NCBI GenBank assembly: GCA_963787375.1
Contig: CAWBCR010000017.1
Coordinates: 675,309 to 739,308 of the forward strand
Direction: 5' to 3'
Length of the DNA: 64,000 bases
Source of the DNA: CAWBCR01 sp963787375
GTDB lineage: Bacteria; Chloroflexota; Anaerolineae; Aggregatilineales; UBA3940
The notes under the pieces were generated by a model. That model searched no databases, was not told the origin of the DNA, and was given only the letters and a program-made list of their open reading frames with translations. A program made the translations under genes and the position numbers. This document shows, piece after piece, positions 25,511-34,974 of the stretch (positions are counted from its first letter, which is position 1; every line of letters starts with the position of its first letter).

Positions 25511-26560
25511 TCACACCGTGATGGGATAGCGCCCGCAGCGCAGCGCTTCGTCCAGCATGGCGCGGTAGTTGTCGAGGCTGACGTAGCTCGGCACCGTGTT
25601 GCCTGAGCCCAGGCAGTAGCCCCCGCCCGGCGCAACGTCGCGCAGCAGGCCGCGCACCTGCTGCCGGACATCCTCCGGCGTGCTGCGGCACAGCACGTCC
25701 ACGTCGATGTTGCCCACCACGCAGAACACGTCGCCATAGCGCCGCTTCACCTCGCGGATGTCCATCGCCTTTGGCTCGATGGGCTGCAGCGCGTTGACCC
25801 CGCATGCGGCCAGGTCGTCCATCACGTCCCATAGCACGCCGTCGGAGTGATACAGGAACGGGCGTCCTGCCCGCCGGCACATCTCGCCGATCTGCTTCAT
25901 CCACGGGAACAGGTGCTGCCGGTAGACCTTCGGTGAGATCATAAAGCCGGTCGCATACGCCAGGTCGTCGCTGTACCACACCGCTTTGACCGTCTCATAC
26001 GACAGCAGCGCCTCGCAGATCTGTACCGCCAGCCTGCCTAGCTGATCGAAGATGTGCGCTACAAAATCCGGCTGGTCGAACAGCGCATAGGCGAACTGCT
26101 CGAATCCCATCGCTTCCCACGCGTAGGTGAAGATGTCGCCCCACGCCCCGATCAGCCCCATGCCCGACGGCAGGTGCTGCGCCGCCGTCTCGAAGTATGT
26201 GAAGTCGACCTCGTCCAGCGTGGGCAGCGGGTGCGCCTCCAGGTCGTCCCAACCCGCGATCAGCCCCGTTCCCTCCGACGCCCAGCGCCGCTCACCGCTC
26301 GCCGTGTTCTCGTCCCTGGCGATGGTATCCGTGCGTGATGAGTCGTAGAACCAGATCGTCGGCGCATCCGGATATACGGTGATGCAGTCGTAGCCCGCCT
26401 GGTACCAGAACGTGATGTCGTCGGCCACGCTGGTGATGGGGCGGCCCAGGAAGGCCGCCTTGACCTCTGGGTCGACGATCAGCTCCAGCAGCGGCACGCG
26501 ATCCGGTTGGCCGCCGCGCAGCGCCGTCAGCAGGCGATTGTAATCAGGGTCTGGCTGCAT
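25511..26560 (-). CDS. URO-D-family protein 5
   Basis: 349 aa from the ATG at 26560 (GGGAG upstream). It starts DYNRLLTALRGGQPDRVPLLELIVDPEVKAAFLG, as in URO-D-like proteins. The metal-site region reads LYHSDGV (His kept, Cys replaced by Asp) and GGGYCLGSGNTVP. It overlaps the end of the frameshifted URO-D gene upstream by 17 bases, so the two are translated together. It ends 9 bases from the convergent DeoR gene. Function unknown. Confidence 0.8.
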   Translation of the reverse strand: MQPDPDYNRLLTALRGGQPDRVPLLELIVDPEVKAAFLGRPITSVADDITFWYQAGYDCITVYPDAPTIWFYDSSRTDTIARDENTASGERRWASEGTGLIAGWDDLEAHPLPTLDEVDFTYFETAAQHLPSGMGLIGAWGDIFTYAWEAMGFEQFAYALFDQPDFVAHIFDQLGRLAVQICEALLSYETVKAVWYSDDLAYATGFMISPKVYRQHLFPWMKQIGEMCRRAGRPFLYHSDGVLWDVMDDLAACGVNALQPIEPKAMDIREVKRRYGDVFCVVGNIDVDVLCRSTPEDVRQQVRGLLRDVAPGGGYCLGSGNTVPSYVSLDNYRAMLDEALRCGRYPITV

Positions 26561-27702
26561 CCTCGGCTCCCGCAATCGGATAAGTGCCATACGCCCGCCC
26601 CGCCTCGAAGAACGCTACGACGTTCTCCGGCGGCACCTCCGGCGCAATGTTGTGGATCGATGCGAACACGTACCCGCCGCCCGGCGCGAGCATCGCGATC
26701 TGCTGCCGCACGTCGCGCCGGATGTCCTCCGGGGAGCCAAAGCTCAGCACCTCGTTCTCGATGCCCCCGCCGAAGAAGCCCAGCGCCTCGCCGAATTCAC
26801 GCTTCAGCGTGTCGGCCTGCATGCCCTTCGCGGTGTACTGCACCGGGTTCAGCCCGTCGATCCCGATTTCGATGAAGTCGGGGATCAGCGGCGCGACCGC
26901 GCCATCCGAGTGCAGGTAAATCCGGGCGTCGGTCAGCGTGTGGATGTGTGCCACCAGCTCCGCCAGCAGCGGTTTATAGACCTCGTCGGAAGGTATCCGG
27001 CGAGAACAGCAGGTTCTGCTGCCCGCCGTAGTCGTCGCTGATGACCACCATTTGCAGCCAGTGGCCCACGTCCTGCAGCAGCATGCTGTAGAACGGCTTG
27101 ATGTGCTCTGCGTACACGCGTTCCGCCAGCTTGATCGCATACGCACGGTTGAGCGCCAGATCGACGAACAGGTTCTCCGTCCCGCGCAGGCTGCTTGAGA
27201 TCTCGTAGATGCCCCATGCGCCATCGCCCACCAGTCCGTAACCGGACTCGTACAGGCGGCGGGCCTTGTCGACCAGCCCGGCCATCCGGTCGTGTGCCGT
27301 CATGTCGGGAAACCGGTAGCGCGCCAGCTCGCTCTCGCTGCCCTCTTTCAGCGGGTAGGCGATCTGGTTGTAGAAGCCGCCCCCCGCCTTGAAGCTGCGC
27401 CCGAACTCGTCTACGTACGTCTCGCGTCCCGCCCCCCACGCGACAGGCCCCTCACGCGGCACGATCCAGCGCACGTCCACGTCGAGCGCGTCGTACAGCC
27501 GCTCGTCGGGGTCGGCAAGCTGGAGGATGTTGTCGATGATGGTGGGTTCTTCCGTCGATGGGTAGCCCAGGTAGTCGAGCAGCCGCCGGTGCGCCGCCAC
27601 GTTGATCGCGCATTCAGGCCCGCCAAACGCGATAGGCACCCAGTCGGGCTCGCGGTGGTTGAGCGCTATCTCCAACCGCTGGCGGCGGTTTGCCGATGTC
27701 AT
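26544..27702 (-). pseudogene. URO-D-family protein 4, one frameshift
   Basis: About 385 aa across one frame change. The N-terminal part (MTSANRRQRLEIALNHREPDWVPIAFGG... to LLFSPDTFRR) runs from 27702 to about 26985, then VYKPLLAELVAHIHTLTDARIYLHSDGA continues in another frame to 26544. Removing one base from CC at 26981-26982 restores FRRVYKPLL. The metal-site region is YLHSDGA with no Cys, as in protein 5. It starts 10 bases after the PotC-like permease gene. It may be a real pseudogene or a homopolymer error. Confidence 0.8.
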
Positions 27703-27712
27703 GCCAGCGGCC

Positions 27713-28486
27713 CTACAGCTCGATCTTGACTTTGAACACCCGCAGCGCAATGACCAGCAGCGTGAATGTCATGGCCAGCAGGATCGTCGACAGCGCGTTC
27801 AGCGCCGGGCTGACGCCCCGCTTTAGCATGCTCCAGATGATCATCGGCATGGTGCTCTGGTTGCCGATGACGAAGTAGGTCGCCACGAACTCGTCGAACG
27901 AGATCGCAAACACCAGCAGCATCGCGCCGATGATGGAGGGCCGGATCAAGGGGAACAGCACCAGGCGTATCCGCTGCCAGGCGTTAGCCCCCAGGTCGCG
28001 CGCGGCGTCCTCAATCGACCAGTCGAAGTTGTGGAAGCGAGCGTTGACGATCAACACGACATACGGCGTCGTGAACACGATGTGCGCCAGGATCACCGTC
28101 CACAGCGAGCGGTTGATCCCGAAGAAATAGAAATACGAAAGCATCGCGATGCCCAGCACCAGCCCCGGAATGAGGATCGGGACGGTGAGAAACCCCAGGA
28201 TCATGCTGTTGAAGCGCGACTTGAACCGGTTGAGGCCATACGCGCCCAGCGTTCCGAGGATCCCTGCCCCGATGGAGGCGGCAACCGCCACGATGGCGCT
28301 GTTGCGGAACCCCAGCAGGTACAGCCGGCGCGAGAAGACCTCCTTGTACCATCGCAGCGTGAACCCGACCAGCGGGAACGAGCCCAGCATGCTGTCGTTG
28401 AACGAGAAGACCATGATTAGCACCAGCGGGACAAACAGCAGGACCACCACCAGGTAGGTGTACCACTTCAGCCACGGGATGCGCAT
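27713..28486 (-). CDS. potC: ABC transporter permease, PotC-type
   Basis: 257 aa with about six membrane helices. The permease EAA loop is DAARDLGANAWQRIRLVLFPLIRPSI. It pairs with the PotB-type permease just upstream (4-base gap) and with the PotD-like binding protein. Together with the PotA-type ATPase on the other strand it makes a complete importer of the polyamine/opine/phosphonate class. Confidence 0.9.
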   Translation of the reverse strand: MRIPWLKWYTYLVVVLLFVPLVLIMVFSFNDSMLGSFPLVGFTLRWYKEVFSRRLYLLGFRNSAIVAVAASIGAGILGTLGAYGLNRFKSRFNSMILGFLTVPILIPGLVLGIAMLSYFYFFGINRSLWTVILAHIVFTTPYVVLIVNARFHNFDWSIEDAARDLGANAWQRIRLVLFPLIRPSIIGAMLLVFAISFDEFVATYFVIGNQSTMPMIIWSMLKRGVSPALNALSTILLAMTFTLLVIALRVFKVKIEL

Positions 28487-28490
28487 TGTC

Positions 28491-29354
28491 CTACCCTCTC
28501 AGTCCCAGCTTGTTGGCCAGCCACCCGCCTGCCACGAACAGGATCAGCAGTGTGACGACCACAAAGAAGGTGATCGCCGAGCCCAGCGGCCAGTTTGACG
28601 CCACGCCGAACTGGCTGGTGATCGCGTTCCCGATTAGCTGCCCATCGCTGCCGCCCAGCAGCGCCGGTGTCACGTAATCGCCCGCGGTCAGCACGAAGGT
28701 AAAGACAAACCCGGCCACCACGCCCGGCATGCTCAACGGCAGGGTCACCTTCCTGAACGTCTGGGCTGCACCTGCACCCAGGTCGCGCGAGGCCTCGATC
28801 AGCGAATAGGGGATGTTCATCAGCGCGGAGTACAGCGGCAGCACCGTGATCGGCAGGAACACGCTGGTGAGCGTCACGACCACTGCGAACTTGGAATAGA
28901 TCAGCCAGCTAAGAGGCTCCCGTATCAGCCCGACTGCCAGCAGCGCGCTGTTGATCATCCCACTGCCGCCCAGGATCGTCTTCCAGGCGTAGACGCGCAC
29001 CAGGTAGCTGCTGAACAACGACAGGATCATCAGCAGCAAAATGGCCTCGCGCCCTTCCTTCATACGGAAGACCATCGCGTAGGCTACCGGGTAGCTCAGC
29101 ACGACCGTCACCAGACCGGTGATAAGCCCGATGCTGACCGACCGGCTGATCAGGATGAGGTATGCCCTGTCCTGCACCACGCGCACGTAATTCGCCAGCG
29201 TCCATTCGCGAACGATCTCGAATCCGTCGATCCGCCAGAAGCTGTAGATCAGGAACACGAAAATCGGCGCGACGAACAGCAGCACCATGTAAGCCACTGG
29301 CGCGCCGATGCTGATCAGCGGCCCCGTGCGGACAGCGGGGCGATTCCTATCCAT
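28491..29354 (-). CDS. potB: ABC transporter permease, PotB-type
   Basis: 287 aa with six or seven membrane helices (VAYMVLLFVAPIFVFLIYSFW first). The EAA loop is EASRDLGAGAAQTFRKVTLPLSMPGV, the contact for the ATPase. It lies between the binding-protein gene and the PotC-type permease gene. Confidence 0.9.
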   Translation of the reverse strand: MDRNRPAVRTGPLISIGAPVAYMVLLFVAPIFVFLIYSFWRIDGFEIVREWTLANYVRVVQDRAYLILISRSVSIGLITGLVTVVLSYPVAYAMVFRMKEGREAILLLMILSLFSSYLVRVYAWKTILGGSGMINSALLAVGLIREPLSWLIYSKFAVVVTLTSVFLPITVLPLYSALMNIPYSLIEASRDLGAGAAQTFRKVTLPLSMPGVVAGFVFTFVLTAGDYVTPALLGGSDGQLIGNAITSQFGVASNWPLGSAITFFVVVTLLILFVAGGWLANKLGLRG

Positions 29355-29407
29355 TATGTGTCCTCAACTAACCTCGATGCCGTTATCGAAGCGTTCGAAT
29401 GAAAAGT

Positions 29408-29438
29408 CCTGCCCTCTCTATGGTGCAGGGAGGGCAGG
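29408..29438 (-). terminator. Stem-loop after PotD-like gene
   Basis: CCTGCCCTC/GAGGGCAGG (29408-29416 with 29430-29438) forms a 9-bp stem on the minus strand, followed by ACTTTTC, 15 bases after the binding-protein stop. It probably reduces read-through into the permeases, keeping binding protein in excess. Confidence 0.65.
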
Positions 29439-29453
29439 GCTTGCAGTCGTTGG

Positions 29454-30587
29454 CTAGGAGGTCTTGATCTCCTCCCAGGTTGAAACGTAATCGCCGTAGG
29501 TTGCGACAGTGGGATCGTCGCTGCTCTGCGGTGGGTCGGGCGGGAACGGTGTCTTGGCCAGCATGGCGTCCATGTTGGCGTAGTCGCCTTGCATCTCCGC
29601 CGGCAGCAGCGGCACGACGTTCTTGTTGGTCATCCACTGGTTCAGGTAGACGGCCAGGCTGGCCTGCCCCTCGGGCGAGGTCATCTGGTTGATGAACGCG
29701 TAGGCCGCGTCGAGGTTGGCCCCGGTGGGGATGACGTAGTTGTCGCACCAGCCGTAGGTGCCCTCCACCGGGACTTTCCACTTCAGCGTGGTGCCCTTTT
29801 CCGCTGCCCAGCCGATCACGGCCACCCACACGCCTGAGGACAGCCAGGCTTCCTCGCGGGCCAGCACGTCGGCCATCTCGCCGTAGCTGGGGACCATGGC
29901 GCGGGCGTTCGCCTTGAGCGGCAGGTACCACTCCTTCGCCTTGGCCAGATCGTCTTTGCTCACCAGCTTACTGACATCCGCCCCGCTCGCAATGAGCGCG
30001 ATGTCAAGCTCCTGCAGGGCCTCATCGAGGATGATGACCTTGTCCTTGTATTTGGGATCCTTCAGGTCGCTCCAGGAGTTGATCCCATCCGGGACGTAGG
30101 TCGGGTTGTAGGCGTTGGGTGTGTTGCCATGTGTGAACGGAACGGAGTAGCGCTTGCCGTCGACCTGCTCCCATGGCTGGTTCTTGAACGTATCCATGAT
30201 GTCGCCCCAGTAGGTCAGGCGGGACGTGTCGAGGGGCTGGAGCAGGTTGTTCTGGACCATCGAGGCGATGGTGCCGTGATAGATGCTGACCACGTCATAC
30301 TGGCCGGAGCCGCCGGCTTTCAGCTTGCTGAAAATCTCGTCGTTGCTGCCACCATAGGTCGAGTTGACGACGATGTTGTTGGGGTCGGTCAGCGGTTTCA
30401 GCGCCTCTTCGTAATCGTAGCCTTCCCATCCAAGATAGTTGATGGTAATGCCCTTGATGTTGCCGCTTGTGCCGCCACCGGCGCTTGGCGCTGCGTTGCA
30501 GGCGGCGAGTGCCAGCCCTGCGCCAGCCATCGCGGTTGTCTTCAGAAAGGCGCGTCGTGAGAATCTACGGGGATCTCGGCTGTACAT
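29454..30587 (-). CDS. potD: PotD-type solute-binding lipoprotein
   Basis: 377 aa from the ATG at 30587 (GGAGG upstream). It has an N-terminal twin-arginine-like signal (SRRAFLKTTAMAGAGLALAAC) ending in a lipobox with Cys, then a mature PotD-type domain (ITINYLGWEGYDYEEALKPL, DVVSIYHGTIASMVQNNLLQPLD, AYAFINQMTSPEGQASLAVYLNQW). It should sit on the outer face of the membrane and hand substrate to the PotB/PotC permease. The ligand is unknown. Confidence 0.9.
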   Translation of the reverse strand: MYSRDPRRFSRRAFLKTTAMAGAGLALAACNAAPSAGGGTSGNIKGITINYLGWEGYDYEEALKPLTDPNNIVVNSTYGGSNDEIFSKLKAGGSGQYDVVSIYHGTIASMVQNNLLQPLDTSRLTYWGDIMDTFKNQPWEQVDGKRYSVPFTHGNTPNAYNPTYVPDGINSWSDLKDPKYKDKVIILDEALQELDIALIASGADVSKLVSKDDLAKAKEWYLPLKANARAMVPSYGEMADVLAREEAWLSSGVWVAVIGWAAEKGTTLKWKVPVEGTYGWCDNYVIPTGANLDAAYAFINQMTSPEGQASLAVYLNQWMTNKNVVPLLPAEMQGDYANMDAMLAKTPFPPDPPQSSDDPTVATYGDYVSTWEEIKTS

Positions 30588-31163
30588 GATATTTGCCTCC
30601 AGTTGTGCGGGTATCCTGACTATGCCATTCCATGCTTCGTGATCATCAGCGAAGCCAGCCAAGGCATCGTGTTACATTCGCGGTTTATCCTCCTTCGGTC
30701 GTCTCTGACCCGCTTGTGCGGGGCGAGCGACATGTGTGACCGAGATATGCCGGTCGTGCGGACGCCATCAAGTCGACTGAACAGCCGGCGCGCTCTGAAC
30801 GCGCCACTGGAATGAACTGCTGCCGGTCGTAATAGGCCTTGCAGGAATGTATCTCGTGGTTGAATTGCCGCGCTGTGAGTGAGTGCATGCTGTTCGGCCC
30901 TGAATTGAGCGCCTGCATCGGTCGATCACATGCGGCGCTGAAATCTGCCGGCGAGGTTGGCGGGGCACACAAAACAGGAAGACGCCCCGGCTCTGGAATG
31001 CATTTCCCTGGATACGAAGACAGATCGCGGGCAGGCCCGAAATGTTGGCTGTCAGCCATGCCCGAATGACCGGCTCTCGTTGTCGAAAACCGGCATCGAT
31101 GGTTAAGAGTCTGGTGCGTTTGCCCGGCCTGGAGCAGCGCCCCGCATTTCCTGATCCGTTTAC

Positions 31164-31193
31164 AACATATCACGGTTCTGCTTCTTTTGTCAA
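31164..31193 (-). promoter_or_regulatory. Candidate promoter of potD operon, long leader
   Basis: On the minus strand TTGACA (31193-31188) and TATGTT (31169-31164) are 18 bases apart. If used, the leader to the PotD-like gene would be about 570 bases. The 30588-31163 stretch has no gene I can support; a minus-strand frame through 30685-31383 looks spurious. A short GCTTCG/CGAAGC hairpin is present near 30650. Confidence 0.4.
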
Positions 31194-31244
31194 GATATGA
31201 GCAAATTCGTGACCGTTTTGCAGCCGGGGATCGCGAACCTGGGC

Positions 31245-31925
31245 TTAACCGGCCCAAACGAACCCCGCATGCCTCGTATGATCCAGGTGCTGCGCGATCC
31301 ATTCGATGAACTGCTGCGTCGTGGCAAACGTCGCCTGCGGACCCTGCGCCGCCAGTGCCTCCGCGTCTGCGTTGGGAGCCCACGCCGCCCCCAGTGCGAT
31401 CACCCCGACCTGCTGCGCGTCCCGCATGTCGGACGGCGAGTCGCCGATGTAGAACACCCGCTCAGGCGGCATCGACCACGCCGCCAGCACCTTCTGAAGG
31501 TGCGTCGGCTTGACCGGCCCATCTGGCGAGCCGGTCTCCAGCAGGTCGAACGCCCCGGCCAGCCCCGCCGCTTCCAGCGAGAAGGCGGTGGTGCCCGGGC
31601 CCTTCCCGGTGACCACGGCGACCGGCACGCCGCGGCTTTTCAGCAGCCGCAGCGCCTCTTCGACGCCGGGAAAGGGCTTCACATCCCACTGGCTGAACAA
31701 CGCCTCGTATTCTTCAATGTAGGCCGCCAGGCATTCTTCCCAGCGTTCCGGCACCGCCCGCTGGATGATCCCTTCCTCGCTGGTCCCGAACAGCGCGACG
31801 ATCTCATTCTCGCCGTACGGTCGACCGGCGAACCGGTTGATGGCCCGTTGAAACGCTTCGAGGGCCAGTGGCACGGTGTCGATGACCGTTCCATCCAGAT
31901 CGAATATTGCGCCCGCGATCTGCAT
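31245..31925 (-). CDS. HAD-superfamily phosphatase
   Basis: 226 aa from the ATG at 31925. HAD motifs: FDLDGTVIDT (nucleophile Asp and acid Asp), VAVVTGKGPG (motif II), VKPTHLQKVL (Lys) and VFYIGDSPSDMRDAQQVG (motif IV). It is of the phosphoglycolate phosphatase/beta-phosphoglucomutase type with a helical cap. It follows the SIS gene by 11 bases and likely removes phosphate from a product or by-product of the pathway. Confidence 0.88.
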   Translation of the reverse strand: MQIAGAIFDLDGTVIDTVPLALEAFQRAINRFAGRPYGENEIVALFGTSEEGIIQRAVPERWEECLAAYIEEYEALFSQWDVKPFPGVEEALRLLKSRGVPVAVVTGKGPGTTAFSLEAAGLAGAFDLLETGSPDGPVKPTHLQKVLAAWSMPPERVFYIGDSPSDMRDAQQVGVIALGAAWAPNADAEALAAQGPQATFATTQQFIEWIAQHLDHTRHAGFVWAG

Positions 31926-31936
31926 CGCCCTGCCCC

Positions 31937-32998
31937 TCAGTGCGATGTGTCGATCCAGTACGCCAGGTTGTGCGGCTCGTCCGGGTTCAGCCCGGCCTCG
32001 ATAGCGCGGTAGTACGCCATGTACTGCACGGCGGGCATGTACAGGATCTGCCGGACGTACTCGCCCAGCCCTGAGCCGACCTCCAGCAGGTAATCCGCGC
32101 TGTCGGCAGCGCCGGGAACGGCCTTGTCGCAGATCGCCCATGTGACCCCGCCTAGCGCCTTCATGTCCTTCAGCAGCCGTGCCTCCTCCTCGCCGGCACT
32201 GTCGGAGAAGAACACTGTCACCAGCATGTGCGCATCGACGTTCGACTGCGGCCCGTGCCGGAAGTCGAGCGCCGGGTAGCAATCTGAGGGCAGCAGCACC
32301 ATCTCCTTGATCTTGAGCTGGCTTTCGTGGGCGACGCCATACAGCGGGCTGTTGGCCAGGAACGCGTAGCGGGTCAGGTCGGCGCGCTGCCCGATCTTCT
32401 GGCCCATTTCGTGAAAGGCCTGCATTGCCGCTTCGCACGCGGCAGGCAGCCGCTTGAGCTTGCCCAGATAGGCGTCGTCCTGCCCGGCGATGGCCGCGAT
32501 CAGCTGCGTCACCAGGATCATCCCCGTCAGCGAGCGGGTGGTGATGACCGCCTTCTCGACCACCGGCGACAGCACAAAGGCCAGGCCGCTTTCCACCGCC
32601 AGCGGGCTGCCTTCTGTGCAGGTGATCCCGATCGTGCCGATCCCGCGTTCGTGCAGGCGGTGCAGCGCATTGATCACCTCGGTCGTCTGGCCCGAGCGCG
32701 AGCTGAGGATGGCCAGCGTCTTCCGTTTTTCGCTCAGGACGCTGTCAGGGAACAGGTACACGTCGGCAGCGGGCACCGCCCGCGCCGCGATCCCTGCCCG
32801 GGCCTGCATCACCGGCGCGCCGCACTGCGACGCGTTCAGCCCCGACCCGCACCCGCTAAAGACTACCTCGTCGACCCCGGCGAACATCGCCCGGACTGCT
32901 TCCGCCTTCGCCATCACCTGTGGGATCAGCTCGGCCCAGGCAGCCGGCTGGCTGCTGATCTCGCCGTGGCTGGCGTAGTCTGTTCGAAAGGATGCCAT
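31937..32998 (-). CDS. SIS-domain protein, FrlB/GlmS-isomerase-like
   Basis: 353 aa. It has two SIS domains: VVFSGCGSGLNASQCGAPVMQ and LAILSSRSGQTTEVINALHRL in the first, FLANSPLYGVAHESQLKIKEMVLLP and ALDFRHGPQSNVDAHML in the second. This arrangement is that of sugar-phosphate deglycases and isomerases. Its neighbours are a PfkB kinase upstream and sugar ABC permeases, the same set as in the fructosamine operon frlBONMD, where FrlB splits fructosamine 6-phosphates. The assignment to deglycase is inference from context. Confidence 0.85.
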   Translation of the reverse strand: MASFRTDYASHGEISSQPAAWAELIPQVMAKAEAVRAMFAGVDEVVFSGCGSGLNASQCGAPVMQARAGIAARAVPAADVYLFPDSVLSEKRKTLAILSSRSGQTTEVINALHRLHERGIGTIGITCTEGSPLAVESGLAFVLSPVVEKAVITTRSLTGMILVTQLIAAIAGQDDAYLGKLKRLPAACEAAMQAFHEMGQKIGQRADLTRYAFLANSPLYGVAHESQLKIKEMVLLPSDCYPALDFRHGPQSNVDAHMLVTVFFSDSAGEEEARLLKDMKALGGVTWAICDKAVPGAADSADYLLEVGSGLGEYVRQILYMPAVQYMAYYRAIEAGLNPDEPHNLAYWIDTSH

Positions 32999-33043
32999 CG
33001 ATGGTGCTCCTTGCCTGTGTGGAATGTGGATGTGTGACGCCGC

Positions 33044-33982
33044 TCAGGTGGCCGCGCCGGGCTGCCCCGCGATAAACCGCTCGACCTCGGCGGCGCTCGG
33101 AGACGTGGATGTCGCGCCGGGAGTCGAGGCGCCAATGGCCCCGCAGCCGTTGGCGAAGCGCAGCGCCTCCGGCAGCGCACGCGCCCGCGCCACCAGCGCG
33201 TATATCAGCCCGGCGTTAAAGCAGTCGCCCGCGCCGGTGGTTTCCACCGTCTCGATCTGGAAGGCCGGGGCCTGCCAGACCTCACTGCCCGCCTGTGCCA
33301 GCGCGCCGTTCTCTCCCCTTTTGATCACGATCGTCTTTCCGAGTCGGCTCAATGCCGCTGCTGCTGCTTCCGCCGACCGTGCGCCGGTCAGGTGCAGCGC
33401 CTCGACCTCGTTGGGCATGAAATAGTCGACGTGCGGCAGCAGATCGGCCAGGTTCGCCTCCCAGCGATCCGCCGGGTCCCAGCCGCAATCCAGTGACGTA
33501 CTCAGCCCGGCTTCCTTTGCCGCCCTGAATAGCCCGGCGAAACCGGGGCGCAGCCCATGCTGAATGAAGATCGACCCGCTGTGCAGGTGGTCATACTGGC
33601 CTAGCTGGTCCAGTGGGATGTCCTCCAGCCGCAGCGCCGTAATTGACCCCATATAGGTGACCAGCGCGCGGTCGCTGGGGTACGACAACGCCACGCAGGC
33701 CCCGGTGTGAATGGTGGGGTCCTGGATCAGGTGGCTTACCCCGATGCCCCGCTGTGCCAGCTCGCTCGCGGCGAACGCGCCCAGCGCATCGCCGCCCACC
33801 TTGCCCCACAGGTCGACCGCTGCACCCAGCCCGGCCAGGCTGCTGGCGCAGTTAGCCGACGAGCCGCCCGGAACCAGCGTGATGCGCTCGCAGGTGCGTT
33901 CCTGCCCCGGCGTGGGCAGCCCGTCTATGCCGCTGACGATGATGTCGACGTTGACGTCGCCCACCACCAGGAATCGTTTCAT
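33044..33982 (-). CDS. PfkB-family carbohydrate kinase (FrlD-like candidate)
   Basis: 312 aa from the ATG at 33982. Ribokinase signatures: FLVVGDVNVDIIVSG, GGSSANCASSLAGLGAAVDLWGKVGGDALG and ETTGAGDCFNAGLIYAL with the catalytic Asp and anion hole. It phosphorylates a sugar-type substrate at the expense of ATP. Its position between sugar permeases and a SIS protein suggests it makes the 6-phosphate used by the SIS enzyme. Confidence 0.88.
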   Translation of the reverse strand: MKRFLVVGDVNVDIIVSGIDGLPTPGQERTCERITLVPGGSSANCASSLAGLGAAVDLWGKVGGDALGAFAASELAQRGIGVSHLIQDPTIHTGACVALSYPSDRALVTYMGSITALRLEDIPLDQLGQYDHLHSGSIFIQHGLRPGFAGLFRAAKEAGLSTSLDCGWDPADRWEANLADLLPHVDYFMPNEVEALHLTGARSAEAAAAALSRLGKTIVIKRGENGALAQAGSEVWQAPAFQIETVETTGAGDCFNAGLIYALVARARALPEALRFANGCGAIGASTPGATSTSPSAAEVERFIAGQPGAAT

Positions 33983-34025
33983 GCCTCGGCCTGTGGGAAA
34001 TGTACCAACAATACAATATAACAAT

Positions 34026-34053
34026 ATTATAAGTTGACTTCGGAGCCTGTCAA
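34026..34053 (-). promoter_or_regulatory. Sigma70 promoter of PfkB-SIS-HAD genes
   Basis: On the minus strand a consensus TTGACA (34053-34048) and TATAAT (34031-34026) are 16 bases apart, upstream of the PfkB gene and downstream of the permease stop. An AT-rich stretch (33999-34030) covering the -10 and start region could hold an operator. Confidence 0.75.
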
Positions 34054-34140
34054 GCTGAACGATGCGTCAGACGACGTAAAAGGAGGATTCGATAAGTTGG
34101 GTAAGTCTGCACGGGTGGATGTCGCCGTGCCTGAGCCTGC

Positions 34141-34974
34141 CTAACCCTTCAGCGCGCCGGCCATCAGCCCCCGCAGGAAGTACCGCCCCAGCAGGATGTA
34201 CACCAGCAGCGTCGGCAGCGCCGCCAGCAGCGCGCCCGCCATCTGCACGTTCCACTGCACGATCTGGCTGCCCGCCAGGTTGTTCAGCGCCACCGTCACC
34301 GGCCAGGTCGAGTTCTTGGTCAGCACCACCGCGAACAGGAAGTCGTTGTAGGCCTGGGTGAACTGCCAGATCAGCACCACCACGAAACCCGGGATCGACA
34401 GCGGGAACACGATGTAGCGGTACAGGCCGATCAGCCCCGCCCCGTCGATACGCCCCGCCTCCAGGACCTCGGTTGGGACGCCTGCGTAGTAGTTACGGAA
34501 AATCAGAGTCGTGATCGGGATGCCGTAAATGATGTGCACCAGAATCAACCCGGTGATCGAGCCGCGCAGCCCCAGTGTCTCCATGAACTGCACCAGCGGG
34601 ATCAGGATGCTCTGGTACGGGATAAACATCCCGAACAGCACCAGCGTGAAGATGATGTCCGAGTATTTGAACTTCCACTTGGAAAATATGTAGCCGTTGA
34701 CCGACCCCACCATCGACGAAATGATCGATGACGGGATGACCAGCTTCATGCTGTTGCCCAGGTTGGGGGCCAGCGCCTTGAAGGCCGCGATGAAATTGTC
34801 CAGGTGGAAGCCGGACGGCAGCGCCCACATGCGCTGGAGGTCTACCTCGGCGAAGCTCTTGAGGCCGGTTACCAGCAGCACGTAGATCGGCATCAGGAAG
34901 AAAGCCGCCATGAAGACCAGCAGGATGTACATCAACACGCGCGAAATGCGCCGGGGAAGATTGGTGCTGGTCAT
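34141..34974 (-). CDS. Carbohydrate ABC permease, MalG/FrlM-type
   Basis: 277 aa with six membrane helices (VLMYILLVFMAAFFLMPIYVLLVTG first). The EAA loop is EAGRIDGAGLIGLYRYIVFPLSIPGF. It overlaps the upstream MalF-type gene by four bases. No ATPase gene is adjacent; systems of this class often share one MsmX-like ATPase encoded elsewhere. Confidence 0.9.
   Translation of the reverse strand: MTSTNLPRRISRVLMYILLVFMAAFFLMPIYVLLVTGLKSFAEVDLQRMWALPSGFHLDNFIAAFKALAPNLGNSMKLVIPSSIISSMVGSVNGYIFSKWKFKYSDIIFTLVLFGMFIPYQSILIPLVQFMETLGLRGSITGLILVHIIYGIPITTLIFRNYYAGVPTEVLEAGRIDGAGLIGLYRYIVFPLSIPGFVVVLIWQFTQAYNDFLFAVVLTKNSTWPVTVALNNLAGSQIVQWNVQMAGALLAALPTLLVYILLGRYFLRGLMAGALKG

Noticed and set aside
18543..27702. 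Heme biosynthesis (HemE) role for the URO-D genes
   Set aside because: Five copies in a sugar operon, no HemE signature sequence seen, and H-x-C in two copies point to the methyltransferase side of the family.
30685..31383. 232-aa open frame on the minus strand in the gap before potD
   Set aside because: Low-quality composition with many Arg, Ser and Cys, no motif, and it runs into the HAD gene in another frame.
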